Counted from the first letter of the stretch, positions 20,709 to 32,895 are shown. The stretch: 64,000 nt of DNA from Limnanthes douglasii subsp. nivea (GCA_036936605.1 JAUPFV010000004.1:184716807-184780806), one strand, 5' to 3'. Notes: generated by a model from the sequence alone, not told the origin. Translations and numbers: made by a program.

Positions 20709-21076
20709 TTCAAACCTAAAGGGTTTTTCAACTATTAAGCTGATCTACATATTCAAACCTAAATGGTTTTTCAACTATTAAGTTCATCTACATATTCAAA
20801 CCTAAAGGTTTTTTCAACTATTCAATTGATCCGAATATTCGAACCTAAAGTTTTTTCAACTATTAGGTTGATCCACTTATTCGAACCTAAAGAGTTTTTT
20901 CAATTATTAAGTTGATCCACATATTCGAACTTAAAGGGTTTTTCAACTATCAAGTTGATCTACATATTGAAACCTAAATGGTTTTTCAACTGTTAAGTTC
21001 ATCTACATATTCGAACTTAAAAGGTTTTTTAACTATTAAGTTGATTTGCAAATTCAAACCAAATTTGTAAAGATAT
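20709..21076 (+). repeat. 43-bp tandem repeats, 8 units plus a partial (Tat1 3' UTR), copy 1
   Basis: Unit pattern: ATTC(A/G)AACCTAAAGG, then TTTTTCAACTATTAAGTTGAT, then CTACAT. Units are imperfect and 42-44 bp long. Tandem repeats between pol and the 3' LTR are a known trait of Tat-lineage elements. One unit (about 20837-20878) looks like a fusion of two units that are separate in copy 2. Confidence 0.92.
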
Positions 21077-21378
21077 ATTTAACTTTGTTAGTTTATAATT
21101 GATGTTTTATTTTGCACTCATAATGTTGTTAGATAGTTCCATTTCTTAGTATCAGAAATTGATCACTTTCGATTTCTAAGAATGGAACGAATGCTAGGTA
21201 CTTTAACCAAATATCCCAAGGATAATGATCGGGGTACAACAAAAATACAACAGCTTAAGGTTCTTGAGGAACATATACGCATATACCTCAAGACTGTAAA
21301 TAAAAATACATCATAAAGGTTCAAGATATAACAAAAAACAACGTATTTAAACAGGGACGGATTACAAATAACGTGCAT

Positions 21379-24300
21379 TTAACAATCTGATGGGTCTTCG
21401 GATGAATCTTCGCCATCAACCTCATCTTCACTAACAACCCCTTTGGGGAGATCTTCGACCCTAATGGAAATTGGGGGTACTGGCGATGAAAATACAGAAC
21501 ATAAGAAGCCTTGGCGTCAACAAGCTCTTGTCTCATAACCCTTTTGCCCTGAGCGGCGAACATATTTTTCTCTTCTTTATTTTTATTTTCCATATCAAAC
21601 CGAGGCTCAGAGAGATATTTGGCCACTTTAGCTATTTTATGATGAAGAAATTGGTGCTGAATTATTTGAGCAACCGAACCCCGTACCGCTTTATCCTGAT
21701 CTCCTTCAGCTTTTGATAAGGTGTCACGTGGAGATTAGTTAAATTAGGTTTGTTCGAATTGAGCCACCCGCCACTCTAATTCTTTTCCCCAAAGAGTTTG
21801 AAGGGAAGTTTTAGCTGATGCAGCCTGAGTATTGGTACGTTCGGTCGCCTTCTTAGGTTCTTTTTCTAACTTGTGGTAATTGGACAACTTCAATTCCATA
21901 TCGGACAAATGATTTTTGACCTTCGATAGTTCACGGTTGAGTTGCGCCGCTTCCCTTCTTTTAATGATAATGGAATTACCATATCGTACAAAGTTCTAGC
22001 CATGGTATCTGACTCTCGAAGAGGAAAGCTACCCGAGCCTTGTGGAAGGGCAACTACGGGTAGTGGCTCAGGGCAAGATGTATTCCCGGTTACAAGGGTT
22101 ATATCCCTTGGAGGACTTTGGCAAAATCGTTGTGGGGACGACTTGGTGTTGGGAAGTATTGACCCACCTGCAACATTAGCGGGATTATCATAAGCTTCGT
22201 TAGTTCGATTTTCTAGATGGTTCAACACTATCGGTTCACTAACAGGACCCCATTCTTTGATGTTCTTCCTTTTTTTTCCAGATTCTTTAACGACCACATC
22301 TACCTTGACATCTCAATATTATTCGAATAATACTGGGATAGTTTTTTGTTCTACCTTCAGAATTTTGTCGGTTTCTTCCACCACAGTCTGGTCTTTTTTC
22401 TTCGTAACCGTTCAGGGTTTTTTGTTCCCATCCACAGTTACAACAGTTTTCTTACTTTTTTCCTTGCGGTTTTTGTTCTGGTTTTCTTCGTTGCTGGGGG
22501 ATTTTCCTTTGCTAGCTATCAGATTACTAAGCACAATGGTATTTTCAGGTTCTGCAAAAACAAGTTCCCGAGGCTCACCATCAACAACTATTTCATTTAT
22601 TTTTTTCCCGGTTTCCTGGTCGGATTGCTCTTCTGATTTAACACATTTACTAGGGGCCCGATTCCGCTTAGGCAAAAATAAATCTCCATCAAAAGCCTAT
22701 ATTCTTTGAACTATATCAAGAATATCGGGTGCACCCGCAAATGATCAACGTGTACTATTTCGTTAGAGCAATGCCAGAGGTTGCTGTTGACCAAGTTGGT
22801 ATTCTTGAAGCATCAGTGAAATTCTTATCCCTAATTCTTTTGGGCATAGGCTTTAAGTTTCTGAAAGATGTTCGTGGGTGACTTTAGATGAGTTTTCTTT
22901 ATTTCTTGCAACTCCAACTTGAAAGCTAAAGAAGAAGCATGTTAATTGTTTTTTAAAAAGATAGTGAGGTCAGACTGTTCTTCAACGCAACGCTCGCAGT
23001 CCATTTACAGGTCAGACGCGTCGAGTTATTTACATTGTGAGGTCGACTGTTCTCTCATGCACCGCTTATAAAGACGAATCGGTGCTTCTATGCATTGTTA
23101 GTCTCTAACAGGTCATTTACTATCTTCTTGTTATTAGTTAGAGAATAGTAGGAAAAAGGTAGCCAGGGTGATTTCGAAAGCCCGATCATTGCTATATACT
23201 CTTCCATAGACATTGGTACCTCAGCTAAACGAGAAGCCATTATACACGACATCAGCGTGTAACAAGCATTAGAAGTGAATTAGGTCAGGAAAATCCTAAG
23301 ATTTCGAAGTATCTCACGATGTCAGGATCGAGCGGAAGCCTTATACCTCAATTAAACAAATCGGTAAAAAAGATTACTTCTCTTTGATGTACTAATAGTG
23401 GGTCTCTCCGGGCTTCGGGAATGAGATCTATACGCATTCGGGAATCTCCCACATAGCTCTAAGCCCGGATTGCTCTTCCGGATTATAGTACAAATAATTA
23501 CCACTAAAAAAGGAGATAATATGTTCCCGAGGCAAACTATTGTGATAATCGATAAGTAATTCGTCAATTTCGGATGGAAGGGGTTCCTCATTATTGCGAT
23601 GGTAGCTGTACCATCCTCCCGATAACAACCTGTTTACCATCTGGATGGGTCTTCTCTGCAGTCATGGCTGCTCTATGGCATCGGTGTGAGGAGCTTGAAC
23701 ACGGGTCGAGTCGATAAAAATTAGGTCATTCTACTACTGATTTTTTACTCTTTCAGTAGTGTCAGGGTCGGTCGGCCTGGTGGGCAGACCATACTCAGTG
23801 TCTCTTCTAGCCGTACTATCATTTTGTTTCCCAAAATCCTTTGAGATGACGTCCATCTTTTGTAACTTGTTTTTTAGAGGCGACCCCCTTGGTAGGTGAA
23901 TTCATTGTCAGGAAAGTGGGGCCAACTCTTTATGTTTTTTAAGAGCGACCTCTTTAGTTGAAACCTTTACAGTTGGAGCATTGGGGGACGATTCTTTGCT
24001 ATCATTTTCTTCTGGTAAAAATATGTCAGGAACATGTAACTCTTTAAGGACGGGGGTGGAGCGGACAAAGCTAGAGCTGCTATTAACACGCACGCAACAT
24101 ACTTCATTTTTTCTTGCTTTTTAGAGGCAGACTTCCCAAGCATTTGTCGTTCAACATCTCTCTGTACAACACCCTTAACAGTGGTTGCGGTATTATGTAT
24201 GGTTCTATAACCTATGATGGTTGGGGTTAACTTGACCATCTCAGGAGAGGATGAAAAAAGCGCCAGAGTCTCCCATAACCATAAATTGAGGTTTAGGTTA

Positions 24301-24625
24301 TTGAACATAAGAAACTTGGTTTCCCGAAGGTATGGGTCGGATAATAAAAATTCTAGGAACAACTTTCTTAGAAGACTAAGCTTGGACATATAAATGGTTC
24401 ACCTTGATTTTTTGTTTAGACGATTGGGGATTTAGTTTTTGGGAAATCAAGAGGGGTCGAGCCTAAAGGAACACTTGGTGTGTTGTCAATTAAACCTGCT
24501 GGTTTGTATTCAACAACTCTTTCAGAAATACTAAGATAGTCGATCGCATCGAAAACTGGCTTTGAGGGTTGGTCTGCTTTCTTCTTATAAGCGAGTTTTT
24601 TATAAACGAAAATGATGTCAAACAA
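21379..24625 (-). pseudogene. Tat1 antisense ORF, copy 1 (unknown protein with coiled coil)
   Basis: A chain of minus-strand frames, opposite to pol, runs from near 24625 to TAA at 21379-21381. In order: an N-terminal segment (KKADQPSKPVFDAIDYLS), a block EMVKLTPTIIGY...VVQRDVERQMLG, then MVNRLLSGGWYSYH, IDELLIDYHNSLPREHII and GIRLPLDPDIVRYF (about 23330), a Lys/Glu-rich linker, a coiled-coil stretch (near 21900, frameshifted here but open in copy 2) and an acidic end (SEDEVDGEDSFEDPSDC). The GIRLPLDP motif resembles the plant 'putative gypsy type transposon' family (PF04195-like). Tat elements often carry extra, sometimes antisense, ORFs between pol and 3' LTR. Many stops and frameshifts, several shared by both copies, mean it was dead before the duplication. 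Function unknown. Confidence 0.55.
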
Positions 24626-24710
24626 TATTTCTCTCTCTAGATAAGATAGAGGTTGGGAAATCTTTCTCTTTTTAAAAATATGATAAAAGAGAAAAATTAA
24701 GAAATGAAGG

Positions 24711-24718
24711 TATTTATA
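24711..24718 (-). promoter_or_regulatory. TATA box for the antisense ORF, copy 1
   Basis: On the minus strand CCTATAAATACC lies about 90 bases upstream of the first codons of the antisense frame, followed by a CT-rich stretch, as in plant promoters. The copy 2 equivalent is at 52631-52638 and identical. Confidence 0.5.
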
Positions 24719-24719
24719 G

Positions 24720-25633
24720 GCAGATGACCCTACCTTTCAACGAGTTTCTTTATGGAGGAGTGCAATCGAAAAGGGGCGTCGGGAAGTTTAAGAGTCGTTT
24801 TTTATTAAAATCACGGTTAGATTTCCTCCAAATAACTAAAAGACACGTGTCAAGTTCTGATATTTGTGTATGGCTAGGAGGCTAACGCCATAATTTAAGC
24901 CTCGAGTAGTCCAAGAGGCAAAAACCCAAACGACAAACGTTTAAAGGCAAAGAAACACGTGTACGTTGAAGAGATCACCTTTCTCAAAAATGGCAGATGG
25001 GCTCCGAATAAAATATGGGTTGGACGCAAAGCCCATCAGGACTAGGCCTAATAAATGCACCTTGTCAAGAAAGGTACCACTACAACCGACCATGATTAGC
25101 ACAAACAAATTATAACGATAATTCTCGACACTCTGCCCTTACCGACAACGAAGGGTTGACCAATGTCAAGTGTCTCTCGACCCTAGCATCGATATAAGCC
25201 GAACCTGATTGCTTAAGTATAACAATGAGATTTTTTTACCCTAAGACTGAATAGTCTTCACTCATTTTTCGTAAAGATTGGAAGCTACTGATAAGGGCGA
25301 AAAATACCCAGGTCACTTTGGGTCGACATAATTAGATCATGTTACTACATGTTCTTAATTATATATGTATCTATAGTGATAAACCTAGAAATAATAAGGA
25401 CTTAATTGATAATAGGAGATGTAAGGGTGTAAAAAGGGAAAAATTGTAAAGGGGGAAAACTTATGTAAAAGGAGTCCACCACTGTCACTATATAAGGAAA
25501 GTACCCCTTTTTGGGGACACGTACGTTTTTAATATATAATATTACTATGACACTTTTCTCTCTCTACAATCTCACATTTATCTCTCTTACTTATTCTTCT
25601 ATATTTTCTAGTAGCAAAATCAACGAATCTAAG
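24720..25633 (+). other. Probable Tat1 3' LTR region, copy 1
   Basis: Non-coding. Contains plus-strand TATATAAG at 25489-25496 preceded by A/G-rich U3-like sequence and followed by a CT-rich leader-like tract (CTCTCTACAATCTC...), the usual look of a U3/R boundary. The LTR start could not be fixed and the 3' end is cut by LINE-3 at about 25634. No second Tat1 LTR is available in the window for comparison. Confidence 0.45.
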
Positions 25634-25635
25634 CT

Positions 25636-27000
25636 CTAGATATTTCCGGAACTATCAAAGTTAATATTTTAATTGCTAAAGAACTCATCTATGACCTTAC
25701 CATAAAAACTATACCATACGGTATCATGATTCAAGTTGATATGTCTAAAGCGTTTGATAAGTTGTCTCATCGATTTATTAAAAGATTTTTTCTTACTTTT
25801 GGCTTCTCTCCTAGATATGTGAGTCTTATTAACAATTTAATCAGCTCTGTTTTTGTATCTATCTTAATTAACGGTGATCCATTTGATTACTTTAACACCA
25901 AAAGAGGCCTTAGATAACGGATCCTCTTTCTCGAAGTCTTTTTATTATAGCAGAAGAGGTTCACATTAGAGGCATTTACAAGCTTGAATCTAAAAAATCT
26001 ATGCATTACTCTTCTAGAAGTGATATTATGATTCCTTGTTTGGCGTTTGCGGATGATATTCTGATTTTCAATAATAATTTAGATTCTACATTTGACAATC
26101 TTGGTAAGTTTCTTCAAATTTACCATGAGGTTTCTAGCCACGCTGTTAACAAGGACAATACCAAAATTATCATGTCTTCTAGGTTCAATAACACTAGAAC
26201 TAACTCTCTTACTAAACAAACAGGTTTTAGTACTAGTTACCTTACTACTCATTATCTGGCTATATCACCCTCAATACTAATAATAAGGTCAACAACTACA
26301 ATACCATTATTAACAAGATCAATAAAAAATTGAGAGAACACACATCTTTTCTATGGTGGAAGACTCACTTTAATTAACTTTGTGCTAATGGTTATTCCTA
26401 CATATTGAATGCAGAGCTACTATCTGCCTGATTGTATCATCAACAAGCTGGAAAGAACCTTCAACAATTGTTTTTGGGGATCAATAATTAAAGAAAACAT
26501 AATACATTGGTTTGCATGGTCTCCTATGTGCAAGCCTTTTAGTGAAATATGAATTAATATTAGAATTTAGCTGATATTTAAGATATGTTTTCATGTAAAA
26601 TGTGGTTCAATTTTAGAACCAATAAGAGTCTATGGGCTAACTTAATGCACAACATACATTACAAAAATCTTCATCCATTTTAGGTATCCTACACTAAAGC
26701 ATACTCTCATACTTGATAAATGTTAGCTATAATCAAAACATTTGCTGATTCTAACATAAAATGGAAGTTCGGCAAGGGAGAAGTAGACTTTTGGCTCAAT
26801 AATTGGTATAATCACTCTCCTCATATCATTTCAAATGATCATACGGATAACAGCTAATTTAGGCATGAGAAAGTTAATGCTTTATGGTATGAAAATTCAT
26901 GGGATGACAACAGGCTTAAAGGCTTTATTTCTCAGAATAACATTAATCTAATTCACACCACCGTTATCAATTATGATAAGGAAATGAAACTTATAGAAGA
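25636..27000 (+). pseudogene. LINE-3: non-LTR reverse transcriptase fragment
   Basis: Plus-strand frames give ILIAKELIYDL, IQVDMSKAFDKLSHRF (RT domain A), INGDPFDYFNTKRGLR followed by a stop and DPLSRSLF (GLRQGDPLSP motif), then PCLAFADDILIF with the FADD active site near 26045. Downstream, in shifting frames: REHTSFLWW, KMWFNFRTNKSLW and WKFGKGEVDFWLNNW (C-terminal RT region, about 26780). Endonuclease, ORF1 and 3' end are missing. It is diverged from LINE-1 and LINE-2. It is absent from copy 2 only because the N gap lies there. Confidence 0.82.
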
Positions 27001-27035
27001 ATAAAACTTCTTATAACAGATTGTAAAGTTAGAGG

Positions 27036-27289
27036 AGGAATTTAGAACTATGTATTTTAGTCAGGGACTAACGTGTAATTATCCCTTTTATGTAACTGTT
27101 TTCAATTGGGAGCTAAGTCATCGCGCCTATATATAAAGGCGAGGGCTGATCTAATAAAAGAGTTGGATTTTTGAGATAGATCATTTTTACAATCTGATTT
27201 TCTCTCTCTAAAACCTATTTCTCTCTCTCTCTCTATAATATGATTTCTCTCAATTTATTAAGGGAATCTAAATAATCAAACTTACCAAA
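27036..27289 (+). repeat. Tat2 5' LTR, 3' portion
   Basis: TATATATAAA at 27128-27137, then a CT-rich stretch (TTTCTCTCTC repeats), ending just before a Tat-type primer site. The 5' part of the LTR is missing or unrecognised next to LINE-3, and the end is taken as about 27289. Confidence 0.6.
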
Positions 27290-27290
27290 T

Positions 27291-27309
27291 TGGTGACTTC
27301 ACTGGGGAC
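27291..27309 (+). promoter_or_regulatory. Tat2 primer binding site
   Basis: TGGTGACTTCACTGGGGAC closely resembles the TGGCGACTCTGCTGGGGA-type primer site (tRNA-Arg in Ogre elements) of Tat-lineage retrotransposons and differs from the tRNA-Met site of the CRM copies. Confidence 0.7.
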
Positions 27310-27382
27310 GTGATCAACGATTGGTGCATAATATACTAGTTCAAATTTCCCAAATCTTTAAAAACAATCTTAAAACTTTACA

Positions 27383-28920
27383 ATGACTCAAGAAAACGAA
27401 CCGCTAGTTTGATCAGTTGTCGAAACACTGAAAAAGAATTTACAAAGGACATATGATAGACAACAAGGATCTACTTTGATTCATCAGACTCCATCTGAGA
27501 TAGAGTTGTGACTGAATCAACTTCTGGATAAGATAAATGCTCTCAATGAGAAATATGATCAGAAAGGGCAAGAAACTCAGTCAGCTAGGCTGAGATCCGA
27601 GGTGAGACAAGTGAATGAACAAAATGATGTTGGTGGTCAATATGGTCAATCTTGTACTAATCATCAAATCAGAAGCGAGCAGAAAAATGCGCGGTTCGAA
27701 ACGCCAACAGAGCATCATTCTTCTCGAAAGGAAAAGAAAGATAAACAGTGGTATGTCACATCTAGTGACGACGAAGTCGAAAGCTTTGGATCTGGTTTTA
27801 AAAAATATCAAGGCTCTTCGAAATAAGAGAAAGACCAACCTTATAAATATAAAAAGAAACATAAAGCTAAAAGATAAAGTGTACCTCGATGTTTAAAGGA
27901 GTCGAACTGGTGTGAAGGAAATACATCAAACCAGTATAATGGGGATGATCAGAATTTGTATGTAGTGATGGGAACTAAAGACTAGTATGTTCAAGGTGTT
28001 GATTGGAGGAATTATCCATTAACAAATGTGATAAGATCAATCACGCTTCCGAAACGATTTGATATTTTGAAAGTAGAGAAGTTTGATAGGATGCAAAACC
28101 CAAACAATCACATAGAAAAGTTTAAGAATTGCATGATGAATTTTGAGGATGATGACAGGTTAGTGTGTCGGACCTTTTCCCAAAATTTCAAAGGAACAAC
28201 GTTGAAATGGTACAACTGAATTCTGAGGGGGTCCTTTTCAAATTTCAGAGACTTCTATACTGCATTCGAAGACATTTCATGAGGAGTAAGGAGATGAGGG
28301 AAAATGGAGATACAATCATCCAATGCAAGCAAGCAGTTGTGAAAAGCTGAAAGATTATACGAAGCGGTTTGTCTTTACAAAAGCGAGTCTGGATAATTGT
28401 GAAGAACTGGTGGCAATGGCATCTTTTTGCCATGGACTGCTACCGGGAGATTTAGTTAATGAAACAACAAAAATAAGAGCCTTAACTTTTGGAGCTTTGT
28501 TGGCTCAAGTTGAGGACCAAATCAAGGTTAAGGAATCAACCAAGGTCCAAGGGATGGCGGCTACCAGTCAAATGAATTCTGGGCAGGTACCGCATAACCA
28601 GGAAAATCTTCAAATTCTGTCCAACAAACACGTCTGAAGAACAACAACCTACCACCTCGAACCGGAGGATATTCGAACCAAGCTCCATCATATCAATTTA
28701 ATTGGCCGAAGCTCAATTAATGGATAAGGCCTGAGTACTATGCGAATGTGACTGGGAGTGTGACTGTAAGTTTAGATAAAACTAAAGTGTATATAAATTT
28801 CAGGAAGCTTGCTCCAACCAATAGGCCTTGGGAGGAGTGAAACAATAAGTTTTGCACATATCACAATGACATCGGTCATTATACCGCGGATTGCACCTCA
28901 TTAACTCCATTTAGCCTATA
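27383..28920 (+). pseudogene. Tat2 gag, degenerate
   Basis: Starts at ATG 27383 and stops after nine codons at a TGA (27410-27412; CGA would keep it open). Charged N-terminal region, then the gag domain: LPKRFDILKVEKFD, NPNNHIEKFKNCMMNF, CRTFSQNFKGTTLKWYN, and in another frame KLKDYTKRFVFTKASL and HGLLPGDLVNET, ending with RKLAPTNRPWEE and the zinc-knuckle-like FCTYHNDIGHYTADC (about 28850-28895). Several stops and at least two frameshifts. Protease and later pol are absent; the sequence changes to unrelated DNA at about 28925. Only the last ~13 codons remain in copy 2, right of the N gap. Confidence 0.82.
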
Positions 28921-29980
28921 TTGATCCAACTCTTCTCTTCTTGATGGTGTGATTTTGTATTTCTCATAACTAACTGTTGTAGGTCAGTATTTATGGTTGA
29001 TAGTTTACCCACCTGATCTTCCATAACATTTTTTTCATTTTTTAATTTACTATCTTAAATCTGTAACATCTCAATAATTTCAACTTGGTCTATTGGTTGT
29101 GAGCGTGTTTGTAATTGTGTATTCTCCTGTAAAGTAACTAAAATATGACAACCAAGACAATAAGCAATTTCGAATCGCAAATAAAAAAAAACCAAATATA
29201 GTTATAGACCAAGACCAATCCAAATGTGAAGCGCAAATGAAGATATGAGACAAAAAGCAAATCGCGAATGAATACATAAGACAAGATACGAATGAAGATA
29301 AATAACGACAATGAATGAAGATAAATAACGATAGTGAATGAAGGTAATAAATGAATTAGAATTGATGATAAATGCCCAAAATGTAAATCGTAAATGAAGA
29401 TATAATACACATTGTGAATGAAACCAATTGACTATAGAGAATGAAGACAATATACCGATTACGAATAAATACAAAATAAATAATACGAATGAAGAGGAAA
29501 TTGACACTATTTTTTTCCAGCAGTAGTCACAGACTTTGTATTATTTTGTGATCTATTTATTGTTTTCTATAGATACCCAAGTATTTGTGAATGAGTTCTT
29601 CTCTTTTGGGTAGTTTTATGTGAATGAATATATTTTTTTCTAAGTAGGTCTACGTGAAGTAGAAAAAGATGTGTGTGAAAAAGTTATTCTTTTAAAAGTA
29701 GAATTTTTTATGTGCAATAAATTTACTCTTGCGTGGTTGAATGATGTACTTATTTAGATTATCATCTGAATAACCACCATTATTATTATCGTCTTGCATA
29801 TTATATATTAGTTCATATCTTTGATATAAGGTTTCGTCTCTATTTGATCTAACTTTAGTTCCAAAATCTCATAAACCAACAACAATATCTTCATCTTCTT
29901 CAGAACTTTCTTATTCTTTTTCTAGAACCCTTACCACCAAAATACCTATCTTTCGGCATCAGTTAGAGCCGATCTACCAT
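28921..29980 (-). pseudogene. Minus-strand exon-like remnants, copy 1
   Basis: Two stretches read as degraded coding sequence on the minus strand. One (about 29128-28921) follows TTTACAG and encodes a hydrophilic, coiled-coil-like segment (DSKLKNEKNVMEDQVGKLS, then LQQLVMRNTKSHHQEEKSW) ending in a stop. The other (about 29930-29645) encodes ESSEEDEDIVVGL, then GTKVRSNRDETLYQRYELI and KYIIQPRKSKFIAHKKF, with two internal stops. Both are kept in copy 2 (53690-54720). I cannot name the protein; coding remnants of a DNA transposon or a host gene are possible. Not on any long clean frame. Confidence 0.3.
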
Positions 29981-30019
29981 CTAGAATCTACAGTATTCTT
30001 AACTTTTTAGCTTAAATGT

Positions 30020-30150
30020 GGATCATAAATCATGCAGTAAACGAGAATGATGAATCATGTTATAATTTGTGAATCACGAATCATAAAGGAAACATGAATG
30101 ACAAATCATGTAGTAAAAATGAATCACGTAGTAAAAACGAATTGTAAATT
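30020..30150. repeat. Degenerate AATCATG minisatellite, copy 1
   Basis: Repeated AATCATG(T/C)AGTAAA(A/C)ATG-like units. Copy 2 (54790-54970) holds extra units, so the array length differs between the duplicates. Confidence 0.65.
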
Positions 30151-32895
30151 ATACAAAAAATATTAGGAAACAAATATATGATTATTTGTGATATTTCGAA
30201 GCGCGTCAATCAATTAACATTTTTGTCTACCTGAATTCTTAACCATTTTAAACATCTTGGGATCAACCTTCTCTACATGTTCATTTCCCGAGTGTTGTTT
30301 GTTCCATATTAAAGGATTATATATGTACGTAATATATAAAATTAATTACATATAATTTTATTTTATATATTTAAGAAGATATAGTAATATACTAACCAAT
30401 AATATAGGAAAATATCCTATAACATATCAGATTTGGTATCAAACATTATTTCTTCTAAACAAGTGTAGTCGTTGATTTTTTTCATATCTTTGATGTAGTA
30501 AATCATCAATGAAGCCAATATATCACATTATATTGAGAAGAACAATGTTGAGCAAGCTATAAGAACGAAGAGTATACCCATATCTTTTACTCCTTACTCT
30601 CTTCCAATTATAAGAATTATGGTTATTCCATCATAAGACACAAAAACATAACCATAAACGTGGATGGCAAACAATATAATACCACAATACAAAGTATAAG
30701 TATAAAAAATATGAACAATATAAAAACATAAATGAAAAATAAAAAACGAATAAGAAATCATAAATGTGAAGTGTGGACAATATATAAACCCAAATGGGAA
30801 ATGTGAATGATTAATAATCATAAATACAAATTGGGAATAAACTCCCGACCTTAATTTTCTAATTCTTAATTTTGAGTGGTGCAAATTTAGCTGGGTCGGT
30901 AAAATATGTATTTATTATTCTTGATTCTTGATCTTATTCATATATAAGTTGCAAAGTATTAAGAGAGTTTAGTGACATTTCCTATGCATCATGCTTCAAA
31001 CTAAATATAGTCTTTATATCTTTCGTTTTAAATTGTAAGAATTGGGACCCCAACTTGGAAACTCATTTTTTATTGTTGTATGTCTTGATGATTTCTACAT
31101 TCAACTTCTATTGTTTCTTAGTATAAAATGTTTCTTTGTTGTTTCTTATCAGAACATGTATCATTTTTAAGAGACAATAAAAAATGGGTTGTTCTTGTTT
31201 CTTCTATGTGAACATCTTTCATCTTTGTATCATTAATCTCATTAATAAGTGTATACAACCTTGATCTGAAAGAAAAAAAGCTACCATGTTTACCTGCAAC
31301 AAATACAAGTTCGTATCACACATGACATGCAAATGGGAAGTAATATAGACTAAAACCGTCAATAATTAGTAAAATAATGATTTGTGAACCATTAATAAAT
31401 ATAAATCGTGAATCATGAATCATTGGACAATCACGATTTATTAGTAAACTTGAATCGTGAATTATCATCCTATCACGAATCATTAGTAAAGAAGAAGTGT
31501 GAATCATGAATCACGTGCTAAAACACATGACATGCAACTTTAAAATATTGTTATACGCGAATCATGAATATCACGAAAATCAAGATTTATTAGTTTTTCC
31601 CATTTTTAACCAATTTTAATAAAATCAAACTTATAAAATAACATATAAATCATGTAGGATCCTGGTTTACTAAAACATTGTATTAGAAAACCCTAAAACC
31701 GAAGTCTTTTCATATTCCAATACTATAGTTCACAGCAAATAAGAAAATAAATAAATCTCTAAAACTAACAAACTAGACTCAAATCAATAAAAATAATCAT
31801 ATGTAACCATTTTAAGTTAAAAATAAAAGTAAATTACATGAAAGAATGACTGATGAAGAAATCATTTATTTAGAAATGATGAAAACAGTCGTTGGATAGA
31901 TAAATGAAGCCTAATAGGCGACAAGTTTTTAAGCTTTGTGTTTTGTTAGATGAAGAAATAAGTTAATTTAGGCAATACCGTCACAAATTGGAGGTTGATT
32001 TTAAAGGGAGAAACTAAATTCAAATGTCTCGAACATAATATTAAAAAAAATAATTTTTGAAAAACTACCTATTTGTACTAAAATGTATTTTGGTAGTAAA
32101 TATGGTTCCTATACCATTTGGCAGCTTGTATTTTTAGATTTGTGATTGAGATTTGATTTTAATTTAAGTAAATAATAACAATCCACCCATTAGACTATAA
32201 ATGTGAGACCATAATTCACATATGTCTTAGCCATCGACCATGATCATGTGATTTTTTACTAGTAAAATCCGATTATATTTTTTTACACTTTGTTTTGTAT
32301 ATATGCCGTTTTAGTTCTGTTTCGAATGATGTAAAATTAATTTTTCATTTTTGATTTTGATGTGTTTGAAAATGTGTTGCGTATCTTGATATGAATATAT
32401 ACACCATCCATCACCCTTATTTACAGGGTTAAGATTACAAAAGTTGATGATGTTGGATTTTAAATAATTATCGTTAGTCTCTTCAAAGCTAATTAGTTAT
32501 TTTTCTTTTTTTAGATGATGCACGTAAATATTAAGTAAAAGTAAAGTATTATAAAAAAAACTTGTTTTCTAGTCGAGATCTTAGTTGACCATCGAGTTAA
32601 GTTCTATTTAAAAATAAAAAAATTGTAAATCAAAATAGTTATGCGTGTTGAGTGTAATTTATATTGTTTTTATGTATTAAACTTGTTGACTATTCTATAA
32701 TTGGTGATATTTAAAAAATTAGTTGATTTGATTGATTGATCGTTATATTTTGAACACCAGACACCCGCCCTTCGACAAAAAATTATTTTTAAAAAATATT
32801 TCAAGTTATGATTTGTTTGCAGTGGTGCATTAGCTTATGATCGATCTCACTATGAGATGATGGGTCGTGGTATACAAATCTAAATTAGAAGATTC

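Noticed and set aside
20709..21076. Possible CRISPR-like array (43-bp repeats)
   Set aside because: Units abut without spacers and diverge gradually; eukaryotic tandem repeat in a Tat 3' UTR.
22257..22709. Plus-strand 150-aa frame rich in Phe/Ser/Leu (also 50170-50508)
   Set aside because: Reverse strand of the Lys/Glu/Asn-rich linker of the antisense ORF; composition explained by that.
30594..30884. Minus-strand 96-aa hydrophobic frame (also 55440-55700)
   Set aside because: Arises from AT-rich, AATGAAAAATAAAA-type low complexity; the copies are frameshifted against each other.
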